The notes: generated by a model not told the origin, from the letters alone. DNA of 64,000 nucleotides from Gillisella terrae (GCF_004801395.1 NZ_SSOA01000007.1:124001-188000); one strand, 5' to 3'. Positions 8,277-17,073 are shown, counted from the first letter of the stretch. Made by a program: numbers and translations.

Positions 8277-9374
8277 ATGTATGTTGCTGTAAAAGGTGGC
8301 GAGAGCGCCATTGCCAATGCGCATCAATTGCTGGCCGATCGCCGTCGCGGCGATCGGTCCGTCGCCGCGCTCACCGTCGAGCAAATTCTGTCGCAGCTGT
8401 CTTTGGCTGTGGCGCGTGTGATGGCGGAAGCCTCGCTCTATGATGAAAAGCTGGCCGCCCTTGCCATCAAACAGGCGCGCGGCGATATGATTGAGGCGAT
8501 TTTTTTGCTGCGTGCCTATCGCACCACGTTGCCGCGTCTGGGGCTGTCAAACCCGATTGAAACGGGTGCCATGCAGGTGGAGCGGCGCATTTCCGCCACC
8601 TACAAAGATTTGCCCGGAGGTCAGCTTCTGGGGCCGACGTTTGATTATACCCATCGTTTGCTGGATCCATCGCTGTTGGAAGACGAGGCCGTGGAAGCGC
8701 CTGCCCAAAAAATCGGTGATCGTGAACCTGCCATGCGGGTTTCAGAAATTCTCGCTGAAGAAGGGTTGATTGAACCGGATGGTGATTTACCGGAAGAACA
8801 CATTGCCGGTGACATCACCCGCGAGCCTACCAATTTCCCCATGCCGCGCGATTTGCGTCTGCAATCGCTGGCGCGCGGCGATGAAGGTTTTTTGCTGGCA
8901 CTCGCCTATTCCACCCAGCGCGGCTATGGCCGCAGCCATCCCTTTGCCGGTGAAATTCGCATCGGTGAGGTGGAGGTTGAGCTGGATGTGCCAGAACTCG
9001 GCTTTGCTGTTTCTCTTGGCCGTATTCGGGTCACCGAATGCCAGATGATCAATCAGTTCAAAGGCTCAACGTCGGTGCCGCCGCAATTCACGCGTGGTTA
9101 CGGTCTGGTGTTTGGCCAAAGCGAGCGCAAGGCAATGGCCATGGCGCTGGTGGATCGCTCACTTCGTGCAGGCGAACTTGGCGAGGACGTAACGGCACCG
9201 GCGCAGGACGAGGAGTTTGTCATTTCCCATTGTGACAATGTGCAGGCTACGGGCTTTGTGGAGCATTTGAAACTGCCCCATTACGTGGATTTTCAGGCTG
9301 AACTGGATCTGGTGCGCCGTATGCGCAAGGAACATGATCAGGCAAAGCAAGGTGTTTGTGAGGCCGCAGAATGA
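8277..9374 (+). CDS. phnI: C-P lyase core subunit PhnI
   Basis: PhnI is the nucleosidase/transferase of the core complex: it removes adenine from ATP and, with PhnG, H and L, joins the phosphonate to ribose 5-triphosphate. The protein is 365 residues, the usual size. Family text is MYVAVKGGESAIANAHQLL at the start, ALAYSTQRGYGRSHPFAGE in the middle and SHCDNVQATGFVEHLKLPHY toward the end. AAGGAG lies 10 bases before ATG 8277. Unlike most phn operons, a gap of 175 bases separates it from phnJ; see the small ORFs noted there. Confidence 0.95.
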   Translation: MYVAVKGGESAIANAHQLLADRRRGDRSVAALTVEQILSQLSLAVARVMAEASLYDEKLAALAIKQARGDMIEAIFLLRAYRTTLPRLGLSNPIETGAMQVERRISATYKDLPGGQLLGPTFDYTHRLLDPSLLEDEAVEAPAQKIGDREPAMRVSEILAEEGLIEPDGDLPEEHIAGDITREPTNFPMPRDLRLQSLARGDEGFLLALAYSTQRGYGRSHPFAGEIRIGEVEVELDVPELGFAVSLGRIRVTECQMINQFKGSTSVPPQFTRGYGLVFGQSERKAMAMALVDRSLRAGELGEDVTAPAQDEEFVISHCDNVQATGFVEHLKLPHYVDFQAELDLVRRMRKEHDQAKQGVCEAAE

Positions 9375-9553
9375 TCAGGGGTCGTAGAGCCCGCCTGCGG
9401 CGATTATCGGATGGGCTCTCAATCGTGGCCCGCATACCACAGGGCGCAAAGCGTCGACATGCCGAGCATAAGGGCAATGAAAATAGCGAACATCATTTCG
9501 ATTTCCATGTGTCTTCTCCCTTTTTTTGTTTGCCAGAGGGTAACGCAAAATGA
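9371..9553 (+). CDS. Possible 60-residue coupled ORF between phnI and phnJ (doubtful)
   Basis: This ORF starts with an ATGA overlap on the phnI stop and ends with an ATGA overlap on the phnJ start, so it would let ribosomes run from phnI to phnJ without a break. The product is rich in Arg, His and Ser, has no recognisable domain, and does not look like a folded protein. A hairpin (arms 9386-9392 and 9413-9419) lies within it. It is antisense to a more protein-like small ORF on the other strand. I list it for the double overlap only; it may be chance, or a translated linker. Confidence 0.2.
   Translation: MIRGRRARLRRLSDGLSIVARIPQGAKRRHAEHKGNENSEHHFDFHVSSPFFCLPEGNAK
9419..9508 (-). CDS. Possible 29-residue membrane microprotein, antisense within the phn operon
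   Basis: The minus strand carries an ATG at 9508 with a strong GGGAGA site 6 bases upstream, then 29 codons and TGA. The product begins MEIEMMFAIFIALMLGMSTL and ends in LWYAGHD: one hydrophobic helix with a short charged tail, a common design for bacterial microproteins. It would be read against the operon, in the only long gap of phnG-phnL. No family recognised. The Shine-Dalgarno plus helix make it more convincing than the plus-strand ORF over the same bases, but there is no direct support for expression. Confidence 0.4.
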   Translation of the reverse strand: MEIEMMFAIFIALMLGMSTLCALWYAGHD

Positions 9554-10440
9554 TTACGGAAGTTCCAAGATCTGCTGATTTAGCAAAATATAATTTTGCT
9601 TATCTGGACGAACAAACCAAGCGGATGATCCGCCGCGCTATCCTCAAAGCCATCGCCATTCCGGGCTATCAGGTGCCTTTTGCCAGCCGCGAAATGCCCA
9701 TGCCTTACGGCTGGGGCACCGGCGGCGTACAGGTGACAGCCGCCATTTTAGGCCCCGATGACGTGCTCAAGGTGATCGATCAGGGCGCAGACGACACCAC
9801 CAATGCCGTCTCGATCCGCGCCTTTTTCCAAAAGGTCGCACAGGTGGCGGTGACCACCCACACCAAGGATGCCACCATCATTCAGACGCGCCACCGCATC
9901 CCGGAAGAAACATTGCGCGAGGGTCAGGTGCTGGTCTATCAGGTGCCAATTCCGGAGCCTTTGCGGTTTCTGGAGCCACGCGAGACTGAGACCCGGCAGA
10001 TGCATGCATTGGCAGAATATGGCCTGATGCATGTGAAACTCTATGAGGACATTGCCCGCAATGGCCGCATTGCCACAACTTATGCCTATCCAGTGAAAGT
10101 GGCGGGCCGCTATGTGATGGACCCATCACCAACGCCGAAGTTTGACAATCCGAAAATGCATATGTCCGAGGCCTTGCAGCTGTTTGGCGCGGGCCGCGAA
10201 AAACGCATTTATGCGGTGCCGCCTTACACGCACGTGGTCAGCCTCGATTTTGAGGATCATCCGTTTGAGGTGCAGCGTTTTGACAAGCCTTGCGCGCTGT
10301 GTGGTGCCCACAATGTCTATCTGGATGAGGTGATCCTCGACGACAAGGGCGGGCGGATGTTTGTCTGCTCCGACACCGATCATTGCGAGGATCGGCGCGC
10401 CAACGGCCATCGTGGCGCAATGCTGGCCGAGGAGGTGTGA
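9550..10440 (+). CDS. phnJ: C-P lyase catalytic subunit PhnJ (radical SAM)
   Basis: PhnJ breaks the carbon-phosphorus bond of ribose 1-alkylphosphonate 5-phosphate, giving an alkane and a cyclic phosphate. The 296-residue protein has only four cysteines, 248, 251, 273 and 279 (CALC ... VCSDTDHC). Their spacing C-x2-C-x21-C-x5-C equals that of E. coli Cys241/244/266/272, which hold the 4Fe-4S cluster and the thiyl radical site. Gly39 in AIPGYQVPF matches the glycyl radical Gly32. All catalytic residues are therefore present. It is followed 1 base later by phnK. Confidence 0.97.
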   Translation: MITEVPRSADLAKYNFAYLDEQTKRMIRRAILKAIAIPGYQVPFASREMPMPYGWGTGGVQVTAAILGPDDVLKVIDQGADDTTNAVSIRAFFQKVAQVAVTTHTKDATIIQTRHRIPEETLREGQVLVYQVPIPEPLRFLEPRETETRQMHALAEYGLMHVKLYEDIARNGRIATTYAYPVKVAGRYVMDPSPTPKFDNPKMHMSEALQLFGAGREKRIYAVPPYTHVVSLDFEDHPFEVQRFDKPCALCGAHNVYLDEVILDDKGGRMFVCSDTDHCEDRRANGHRGAMLAEEV

Positions 10441-10441
10441 T

Positions 10442-11218
10442 ATGAGCGACCAACCCCTTTTGAAAGTCCGTGACCTGTCCAAATATTATGGCCGCCGTAT
10501 CGGTTGCTCGCAGGTTTCGTTTGATCTGTGGCCGGGCGAAGTGCTGGCCATTGTGGGAGAGTCGGGTTCCGGCAAAACCACGTTGTTGTCGTGCCTGTCC
10601 ACCCGGTTGATGCCAACCACCGGCAGCGTCGAATATCATATGCGCGATGGCCAATACCGCGATCTTTATCATATGAGTGAGGCCGAGCGTCGATTTTTGA
10701 TGCGCACCGATTGGGGTTTCGTGCATCAAAACCCGGCCGATGGCCTGCGCATGACGGTCTCTGCCGGGGCCAATGTTGGCGAGCGCTTGATGGCGATCGG
10801 GGATCGTCATTATGGCCGCATCCGTCAAACGGCCACCGATTGGCTGGAGCGGGTGGAAATTGCCGCAGATCGCATTGATGACCAGCCGCGCGCCTTTTCC
10901 GGCGGCATGCGCCAGCGGCTGCAAATTGCCCGCAATCTCGTCACCAGCCCCCGGCTTGTGTTCATGGACGAGCCAACTGGTGGTCTGGATGTGTCAGTGC
11001 AGGCACGATTGCTCGATCTGGTGCGCGGGCTGGTGGCCGATCTTGGCTTGTCGGCCATTGTCGTCACCCATGATCTGGCGGTGGCCCGGCTGCTGTCGCA
11101 TCGCATGATGGTGATGAAAGATGGTCAGGTGATCGAGCACGGCCTGACGGACCGGGTGCTGGATGATCCGCAGCAGCCCTACACTCAGCTGCTTGTGTCT
11201 TCAATCCTGCAAGTTTGA
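10442..11218 (+). CDS. phnK: C-P lyase ABC-type subunit PhnK
   Basis: A 258-residue ABC ATPase without membrane partner that binds the PhnGHIJ core as part of the lyase machine. Walker A GESGSGKTT is near 39-47, the signature is SGGMRQRLQIARNL, Walker B is LVFMDEPTGGLDVS, and the H-loop is VVTHDLAVARLL. I chose ATG 10442, with GAGGAGGTG directly upstream, over an in-frame start at 10361 inside phnJ. Sequence resembles dipeptide-transporter ATPases, but position between phnJ and phnL fixes the role. Confidence 0.95.
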   Translation: MSDQPLLKVRDLSKYYGRRIGCSQVSFDLWPGEVLAIVGESGSGKTTLLSCLSTRLMPTTGSVEYHMRDGQYRDLYHMSEAERRFLMRTDWGFVHQNPADGLRMTVSAGANVGERLMAIGDRHYGRIRQTATDWLERVEIAADRIDDQPRAFSGGMRQRLQIARNLVTSPRLVFMDEPTGGLDVSVQARLLDLVRGLVADLGLSAIVVTHDLAVARLLSHRMMVMKDGQVIEHGLTDRVLDDPQQPYTQLLVSSILQV

Positions 11219-11231
11219 ACGGATAAACACC

Positions 11232-11939
11232 ATGCCTACACCTCTTATTGTCTCGGACGTTTGCAAAAGCTTCACCATGCATCTGCGTGACGGGTTGGTT
11301 TTGCCGGTGGTGCGCAATGTCAATTTCTCGGTGGCCAGTGGCACCTGTAGCGTGCTGGGCGGACCCTCCGGCGTGGGGAAAAGCTCGATCCTGAAAATGC
11401 TCTACGGCAATTACGCTGTCGATAGTGGTCAGATTCTGGTCAAGCATAACGGCGCGATTGTTGATCTGGCCACCGCTGAGCCGCGCACCATTCTCGAGAT
11501 CCGCCGCGATACCATGGGCTATGTCAGCCAGTTTCTGCGCACCGTGCCGCGTGTGTCGGCTCTTGATGTGGTGGCAGAACCGCTGACCATGCGCGGCGTT
11601 GGGCAAAGCGAAGCGCTTGAGCGTGCCCGCGATCTGCTGGCGCGTCTCAACCTGCCCAAAGACCTGTGGCAATTGCCACCGGCCACCTTTTCCGGCGGCG
11701 AGCAGCAGCGTGTCAATATCGCTCGTGGCTTCATCACCGATCACGCCATTCTTCTGCTGGATGAGCCAACCGCCTCGCTTGATGCGCAAAACCGCGCCGT
11801 GGTGGTGGAGTTGATCCGCCAGAAGAAGGCGGATGGTGTCGCCATGCTGGGCATTTTCCATGATGAGGACGTGCGGGCGCTGGTGGCCGATACGATTTTG
11901 GATGTTTCGCAATTCTCACCAAGGACGATGGCCGCATGA
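11232..11939 (+). CDS. phnL: C-P lyase ABC-type subunit PhnL
   Basis: A 235-residue ABC ATPase of the LolD-like group that assists the first step, formation of ribose alkylphosphonate triphosphate, with PhnG, H and I. Walker A is LGGPSGVGKSSIL, the signature SGGEQQRVNIARG and Walker B LLLDEPTASLD. Its ATG is 13 bases after the phnK stop. The last four bases overlap the start of the transferase gene that follows. Confidence 0.95.
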   Translation: MPTPLIVSDVCKSFTMHLRDGLVLPVVRNVNFSVASGTCSVLGGPSGVGKSSILKMLYGNYAVDSGQILVKHNGAIVDLATAEPRTILEIRRDTMGYVSQFLRTVPRVSALDVVAEPLTMRGVGQSEALERARDLLARLNLPKDLWQLPPATFSGGEQQRVNIARGFITDHAILLLDEPTASLDAQNRAVVVELIRQKKADGVAMLGIFHDEDVRALVADTILDVSQFSPRTMAA

Positions 11940-12553
11940 CCCGCAAGCTTGGACTGACACCCTATATTCATGAAACCGCCTCGGTGAACAATTCCACCCT
12001 TGGCCGCTATACCGAAGTGTCGGAGCGCTGCCGCCTCGATGAGGTCGAGATGGGCGATTACTCCTATGTCATGCAGGATGGGGCCATCTGGTGCGCAACC
12101 ATTGGCAAATTTGCCAATATCGCTGCAAGTGTGCGCATCAATGCCACCAATCATCCAACCTGGCGGGCAACGCTCCATCATTTCACCTATCGCGCTGCCG
12201 ATTATTTTGATGGTGCAGATATGGAAGAGGATTTCTTTGCCTGGCGGCGCGAAAACCGCGTGGTGATTGGCCATGATGTCTGGATTGGCCATGGGGCAAC
12301 AATTCTGCCCGGTGTCACCATTGGCAATGGCGCGGTGATTGGGGCCGGTGCCGTGGTTTCCAAATCGGTGGAGCCTTACACCATCGTGGGTGGTGTGCCC
12401 TCTAAGCCCATTAAACCGCGCTTTGCGCCAGAGATTGCCCAAGGCATGGAAGCCTTGGCGTGGTGGGATTGGTCGCATGAGCAACTGTTTAAAGCGCTTA
12501 GTGATTTTCGCACACTGTCAGGCGAAGATTTTCTCAAGAAGTACCAAGAATAG
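11936..12553 (+). CDS. Phosphonate-operon hexapeptide-repeat transferase
   Basis: A 205-residue left-handed beta-helix acyltransferase of the group found in many phn operons (phosphonate metabolism protein, hexapeptide family; similar to CatB-type acetyltransferases). Repeats such as VVIGHDVWIGHGATILPGV and IGNGAVIGAGAVV show the fold; a His in GHDVWIGHG is the expected catalytic base. The start codon overlaps the phnL stop (ATGA). Proposed to acetylate an aminophosphonate or pathway intermediate, a role that PhnO (a GNAT protein) fills in enterobacteria. The real substrate is unknown. Confidence 0.85.
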   Translation: MTRKLGLTPYIHETASVNNSTLGRYTEVSERCRLDEVEMGDYSYVMQDGAIWCATIGKFANIAASVRINATNHPTWRATLHHFTYRAADYFDGADMEEDFFAWRRENRVVIGHDVWIGHGATILPGVTIGNGAVIGAGAVVSKSVEPYTIVGGVPSKPIKPRFAPEIAQGMEALAWWDWSHEQLFKALSDFRTLSGEDFLKKYQE

Positions 12554-12574
12554 AGCCGATTAAATTTAACAAAA

Positions 12575-12592
12575 CTGTCACGGAACTGACAT
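12575..12592 (+). promoter_or_regulatory. Pho box upstream of phnC
   Basis: CTGTCAC and CTGACAT are spaced by GGAA, the 11-base period of PhoB sites; each matches the consensus at 6 of 7 positions. It is 63 bases before the phnC start, in a 102-base gap after the transferase gene, so the transporter genes probably have their own phosphate-starvation promoter. The same bases also form the inverted repeat TGTCA-N6-TGACA. Confidence 0.7.
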
Positions 12593-12655
12593 TCGCTTTT
12601 CATTCACACATCGTAATGCTCACCCCAATTGTAAAACCATGTCGGATGATGCGAA

Positions 12656-13507
12656 ATGAATTTCGAGCTCACTCAGGTAACGCGGCGGTTTGGAGAGAAA
12701 ACCGCAGTTGACAGCGTTACTTTGTCTATCCCGCATGGTCAGATGGTTGGCGTTATTGGTCGCTCCGGGGCTGGTAAATCCACTTTGCTTCGCATGATCA
12801 ATCGTTTGGCAGACCCAACATCCGGCTCTATCCGCTTTGGCGAACTTGAAGTGTCAAATTTGCGGGGCGCGGCCTTGCGCCATTGGCAGCGCGATTGTGC
12901 CATGATCTTTCAGCAGTTCAATCTGGTTCCGCGCCTTGATGTTTTGACCAATGTCATGTTGGGGCGGCTTAACCATCGCTCCACCCTTATGAGTGTTTTG
13001 AGCATTTTTACCCGCGAAGAGCGGATTATGGCAATCGCGGCGCTCGAGCGTCTGGGGATTGAGCAAACGGCGATGCAGGCAGCGGGCACGCTCTCAGGCG
13101 GTCAGCAGCAGCGTGTGGCCATTGCCCGCGCCCTGATGCAGGCTCCGAAAATGCTGTTGGCCGATGAGCCGATTGCCTCGCTGGATCCGCTGAACGCCAA
13201 GATCGTGATGGATTCCTTGCGCGACATCAATGAGCGTGAAGGCATTACCGTGATCACCAACCTGCATACGCTGGATACGGCCAGAGCCTATTGCGAGCGC
13301 ATCATTGGCATGTCCGGTGGTCGTGTTGTGTTTGACGGCGGTCCGCAAGACCTGAACGCCGATGCCGTGAAGGCGATTTACGGAGCCGGTCATGACGGCA
13401 ACGAGATCGATGAAAGCATGACCTCAACAGCCATTCGGGCACCTGTCGCCAAAATCGCCACGGACGCTTCCCTGTCCCCCACCGCCATGGTGGCGACGGC
13501 ACACTGA
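12656..13507 (+). CDS. phnC: Phosphonate ABC transporter ATPase PhnC
   Basis: A 283-residue ATPase that powers uptake of phosphonates. Walker A is [17 protein letters not shown], the Q-loop MIFQQFNLV, the signature [15 protein letters not shown], Walker [13 protein letters not shown] and the switch region [11 protein letters not shown] (NLH, as usual in PhnC). The C-terminal 30 residues are an Ala/Thr-rich tail not needed for the fold. It starts a transporter operon phnC-phnD-phnE-phnE behind a Pho box. Confidence 0.95.
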   Translation: MNFELTQVTRRFGEKTAVDSVTLSIPHGQMVGVIGRSGAGKSTLLRMINRLADPTSGSIRFGELEVSNLRGAALRHWQRDCAMIFQQFNLVPRLDVLTNVMLGRLNHRSTLMSVLSIFTREERIMAIAALERLGIEQTAMQAAGTLSGGQQQRVAIARALMQAPKMLLADEPIASLDPLNAKIVMDSLRDINEREGITVITNLHTLDTARAYCERIIGMSGGRVVFDGGPQDLNADAVKAIYGAGHDGNEIDESMTSTAIRAPVAKIATDASLSPTAMVATAH

Positions 13508-13570
13508 GCCTCGCTCAGCCCCAAGGTTCGCCCGCCCGCGTCAAAGGCTTAATTTTCTAAACAGACGTGA

Positions 13571-13585
13571 CCGGTTTTAAACCGG
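13571..13585. repeat. Palindrome in the phnC-phnD spacer
   Basis: CCGGTTTTAAACCGG has 7-base arms around one central base, 18 bases before the phnD start. It could be an mRNA processing or stability element, or a protein-binding site. It has no T-run and is not a terminator. Confidence 0.4.
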
Positions 13586-13603
13586 AAAATCAGGAGAGAG
13601 ACC

Positions 13604-14512
13604 ATGTTGAAGAAGATCCTGCTTGCCTCCGTGACGCTGTTGTCGCTGTCGGGCATGGCTGCCGCTGAAAACCTCAAGGAATTCCGCGTTGGCATTCTCG
13701 GCGGTGAAAACGAAGCCGATCGTCTGCGCAACTATCAGTGCCTGGCGGATGACCTCAAGAAGGAATTCGGCTTCGAGAAGGTGTCGATGTTTCCGGCCTC
13801 AGATTATGATGGCGTGATTCAGGGCCTGCTCGGCGGCACGCTGGATTTTGCCGAGCTTGGTGCGTCCGGCTATGCCAAAGCCTATCTGGCCAATCCAAAG
13901 GCGGTTGAGCCGATCCTGACCACGGTGCAGACCGATGGCTCCATGGGCTATTACTCCATCATGGTGGCCCGCAAGGATAGTGGCATGACCAAGGTCACCG
14001 ACATCAAGGGCAAAAAGCTCGGCTTTGCCGATCCAGACAGCACCTCTGGCTATCTGATCCCAACGGTTACCCTGCCAGAAGCGCTCGGTGGCGTCCCGGT
14101 GAAGTCTTATGTTGCCTCCACCGGCTTTGGCGGCGGCCATGAAAATCTCGTTCTCGAAGTGCTGAAGGGCACTTTTGATGCTGGCACCACATACGGTTCT
14201 GGCGTTGGTGATTTCAAGGATGGCTACACATCCGGCAACCTGCGCAAGATGGTCGACAAGGGTGTACTCAACATGGCCGATCTGGTTGAATTGTGGAAGT
14301 CGCCGCTGATCCCGAATGGCCCGCTGGTGATCCGCTCTTCCATCAGCCCTGAGATGAAGGCCAAGGTAACAGCCTTCTTCAAGGCCTTGCCAAAGACCGA
14401 TGCTGCTTGCTTCTCCGCCATCGAAGGCGGCGATTACAAGGGCTATGCGGACGTTAACGTCGATTTCTACAAGCCTGTGATTGATGCGCGCAAGGCCACA
14501 ATCGGCGGCTGA
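13604..14512 (+). CDS. phnD: Phosphonate-binding periplasmic protein PhnD
   Basis: The substrate-binding protein of the phosphonate transporter, 302 residues. A Sec signal peptide (MLKKILLASVTLLSLSG, cleaved after AAA near residue 22) sends it to the periplasm. Family text is FRVGILGGENEADRL, the ASDYDGVIQGLLGGTLDFAELG region and GKKLGFADPDSTSGYLIP, where Ser and Thr bind the phosphonate oxygens. GGAGAG lies upstream of ATG 13604. A strong terminator follows the gene, so it is probably expressed more than the permeases, as binding proteins often are. Confidence 0.95.
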   Translation: MLKKILLASVTLLSLSGMAAAENLKEFRVGILGGENEADRLRNYQCLADDLKKEFGFEKVSMFPASDYDGVIQGLLGGTLDFAELGASGYAKAYLANPKAVEPILTTVQTDGSMGYYSIMVARKDSGMTKVTDIKGKKLGFADPDSTSGYLIPTVTLPEALGGVPVKSYVASTGFGGGHENLVLEVLKGTFDAGTTYGSGVGDFKDGYTSGNLRKMVDKGVLNMADLVELWKSPLIPNGPLVIRSSISPEMKAKVTAFFKALPKTDAACFSAIEGGDYKGYADVNVDFYKPVIDARKATIGG

Positions 14513-14533
14513 TCGCCTCTCGCAAACACCTTG

Positions 14534-14570
14534 GCCGCCGGTGGGGATCGTGACCGGCGGCTCTTTTTTT
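14534..14570 (+). terminator. Intra-operon Rho-independent terminator between phnD and phnE
   Basis: A perfect 9-bp stem (GCCGCCGGT at 14534-14542, ACCGGCGGC at 14553-14561) with a 10-base loop is followed by TCTTTTTTT. It sits 24 bases before phnE and should stop part of the transcripts after phnD, leaving an excess of binding protein. Confidence 0.85.
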
Positions 14571-14594
14571 CCAACGGATGCCAAAGAAGAGTCG

Positions 14595-15557
14595 ATGAGC
14601 CCATCTGCGAAACTGCCTGTGCTGAGTGACCGTGCCGCCCAGATTGAGCAGCACTGGAATGGGCTGGCCAAAACCCGGCGGCTCTACACGCTGATCGGGG
14701 TTTTGGTGCTGCTCTTTGCCCTGTCTGGCTCGCTCTGGTTTGCCAACGAGACCAATTCGGGCAAATTCTTCAACCGTTTGCCGCATGTGCTGGATTTTAC
14801 CGAAACGCTGATTCCACGTGACGGCATGGAGGTCTGGCGGGCAATGTTTGATCTGCCATCGCCCTATGACGATGGCAGTTTAAAGTATAACTATAATGAA
14901 GGTCGGCTTTACATCACGCATGACCTCTATATTCCGAAATATTTCTACAAAATGCTGGAGACGCTGAATATTGCCATCGTCTCGACCCTGTTGGGTGGCC
15001 TGTTTGGCTTTTGTTTCTGCTTCATGGCGGCGCGCAACATGATGCCCAGTCGATGGATTCGCTGGCCGGTGCGCCGGTTGATGGAACTGCTGCGGGCTTT
15101 TCCCGAAGTGGTCATTGCTGGTTTTTGCCTTGCCATTCTCTCGATTGGACCCATTCCGGCGATGATTGCCGTGTCGGTTCACACCATTGGAGCACTTGGC
15201 AAGCTGTTTTTCGAAGTGGTTGAAAATGCCGATATGAAGCCAGACGAAGGGCTTCGGGCCGTGGGCGGGAGCTGGCTGGAGCGGGTGCGGTTTGGCATTG
15301 TGCCGCAGGTCATGCCCAATTTTATCAGCTATGGATTGATGCGGCTGGAAATCAATGTGCGGGCCTCCACCATTATTGGTGCGGTGGGCGGTGGCGGCAT
15401 TGGTGAGCCATTGCGCTTGTCGATCAGTCAGGGCCATGCCGCCAAAACCATCGCCATCATCATTCTGCTGTTGTCCACCGTGATTGCTGTTGATCAGTTT
15501 TCGGCCTGGCTGCGGCGCAAGCTTGTTGGTGAGCAAGCTTTTCACGCTGTCGCCTGA
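14595..15557 (+). CDS. phnE: Phosphonate ABC transporter permease PhnE (first copy)
   Basis: A 320-residue inner-membrane permease with an N-terminal anchor (about 30-50), a periplasmic stretch of about 90 residues and then the BPD_transp_1 domain. The EAA-like coupling loop is near GLRAVGGSWLERVRFGIVPQVMP, and ASTIIGAVGGGGIGEPL is the PhnE signature. ATG 14595 has AAGAAGAG before it; an in-frame start at 14481 inside phnD is unlikely. It pairs with the longer PhnE that follows. Confidence 0.92.
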   Translation: MSPSAKLPVLSDRAAQIEQHWNGLAKTRRLYTLIGVLVLLFALSGSLWFANETNSGKFFNRLPHVLDFTETLIPRDGMEVWRAMFDLPSPYDDGSLKYNYNEGRLYITHDLYIPKYFYKMLETLNIAIVSTLLGGLFGFCFCFMAARNMMPSRWIRWPVRRLMELLRAFPEVVIAGFCLAILSIGPIPAMIAVSVHTIGALGKLFFEVVENADMKPDEGLRAVGGSWLERVRFGIVPQVMPNFISYGLMRLEINVRASTIIGAVGGGGIGEPLRLSISQGHAAKTIAIIILLLSTVIAVDQFSAWLRRKLVGEQAFHAVA

Positions 15558-15569
15558 GGAATAATTGCC

Positions 15570-17066
15570 ATGACCGTGTTTGACGCAAGCGAGATGGACC
15601 GTATCGCCGCCCGGCATCCCGAAATCTTTGGTCGCAGCCTGTGGCAGCGTTATCGATTGCCGTTCGTGGTGGGTGCGGTTATTCTCTATCTGGTGTTTTG
15701 CTGGTGGTTTTTTGCGGTTGGCAAGGTGATCTCGACGGCCAACTGGGGCATTGCTGGTAATTATGTTGCCGATTGGGTGTCCTATGAAATTCGCCCCGAG
15801 ATCAATATTGACGCCGACGGGGCGATGAGCATCACTTATTCGCGTTTTGATCCCATTGGTCCAAATCCCAATCCCGATTGGCTGACGACCAAAAAAGAGA
15901 TGATGACCCGCACCGAGCAGGCCCCCGCCACCGCCGCTCCGCCACCGGCTGCCAAAAGCTCGGCCTTCAACTTCATGAGTGCGGCCCCGAAAACGGCAGA
16001 GGTTGAAGCCCAAGTCGCCCCCGTGACGCGCCGCGAAGAGGTGATCACCGACGCATTCGTGCGCCTTGGCGCGCAGGCAACGGTTGATGTAACACCGTCT
16101 CAGGTGGTGCTGGTACGTGGCTCTGAAAAAGTCGCACTCACGCTGGATCGCAAAGCCGATGCGGTTTTCGCCAATGGCCCACTGCCACAGTGGGTCGAGC
16201 AGCGCGAGCGTGGCGGGCGGGTGATGGCCTATTTTGGCATGCACGGCTGGGCCGATATCAGCTCGGACCGTGTGCGGGTGCGCAACCGCTTCTTTGGCTG
16301 GGCCAATTTCTTCTTCGATACCAATTCGGCATTTTTTGGCAAATCGGCAGGCGAAGTCTTTGGCCTGGTGACCACAGGTGCCCGGCTTGACCCCAGCCAG
16401 TCTAATTTGGCTTTGGCCTGGAATGATATTCTTTACAATCCGTCTTGGCAGCATCTGGATGTATGGACCAAGCTTGCGCAAACGCTGGTGATGGCCTTTG
16501 TTGGCACTCTGTTTGCCACCATCTTGTCCTTTCCATTGTCCTTTATTGCCGCACGCAATATCACCCGCAACCGACCGCTCAATCAGATCACCAAGCGTTT
16601 CTTCGACTTTTTACGCTCGGTGGATATGCTGATCTGGGCGCTGTTTTTCACCCGCGCTTTTGGCCCCGGACCTTTGGCTGGCATCTCGGCCATCTTTTTC
16701 ACCGACACCGGCACCTTGGGAAAACTCTATTCCGAAGCGTTGGAAAACATCGACGACAAGCAGCGCGAGGGGATCAAATCCGTCGGCGCATCCGCTTTGA
16801 ATGTGCAGCGTTTTGGCGTGTTGCCACAGGTGCTGCCGGTGTTTGTATCGCAGGCTTTGTATTTTTGGGAATCCAACACTCGCTCGGCCACCATTATTGG
16901 CGCGGTTGGGGCAGGGGGCATTGGCCTGAAACTGTGGGAAGCCATGCGCACCAATCAGAACTGGGAAAATGTCTGCTATATGGTGCTGCTGATCCTGCTG
17001 GTGGTGTTTTTGTTTGACGGCATTTCCAACATGATCCGCTCAAAACTGATGGGTGCCAATCGATAA
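15570..17066 (+). CDS. phnE: Phosphonate ABC transporter permease PhnE (second copy, long form)
   Basis: A 498-residue permease. After one membrane helix (about 32-52) comes a periplasmic insert of about 240 residues (52-295) that includes an Ala/Pro/Thr-rich stretch (114-150). The BPD_transp_1 domain follows (about 300-495), with coupling loop GIKSVGASALNVQRFGVLPQ and TIIGAVGAGGIGLKLWEA. Enterobacterial PhnE is roughly half this size. Rhizobial phn operons usually carry two unlike phnE genes and the proteins probably form a heterodimer. The function of the insert is unknown; an interaction with PhnD is possible. Confidence 0.9.
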   Translation: MTVFDASEMDRIAARHPEIFGRSLWQRYRLPFVVGAVILYLVFCWWFFAVGKVISTANWGIAGNYVADWVSYEIRPEINIDADGAMSITYSRFDPIGPNPNPDWLTTKKEMMTRTEQAPATAAPPPAAKSSAFNFMSAAPKTAEVEAQVAPVTRREEVITDAFVRLGAQATVDVTPSQVVLVRGSEKVALTLDRKADAVFANGPLPQWVEQRERGGRVMAYFGMHGWADISSDRVRVRNRFFGWANFFFDTNSAFFGKSAGEVFGLVTTGARLDPSQSNLALAWNDILYNPSWQHLDVWTKLAQTLVMAFVGTLFATILSFPLSFIAARNITRNRPLNQITKRFFDFLRSVDMLIWALFFTRAFGPGPLAGISAIFFTDTGTLGKLYSEALENIDDKQREGIKSVGASALNVQRFGVLPQVLPVFVSQALYFWESNTRSATIIGAVGAGGIGLKLWEAMRTNQNWENVCYMVLLILLVVFLFDGISNMIRSKLMGANR

Positions 17067-17073
17067 ATCCAGA

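Noticed and set aside
9386..9419. Hairpin AGAGCCC/GGGCTCT after phnI as a terminator
   Set aside because: There is no T-run on either strand and phnJ downstream must be expressed, so it was not called a terminator.
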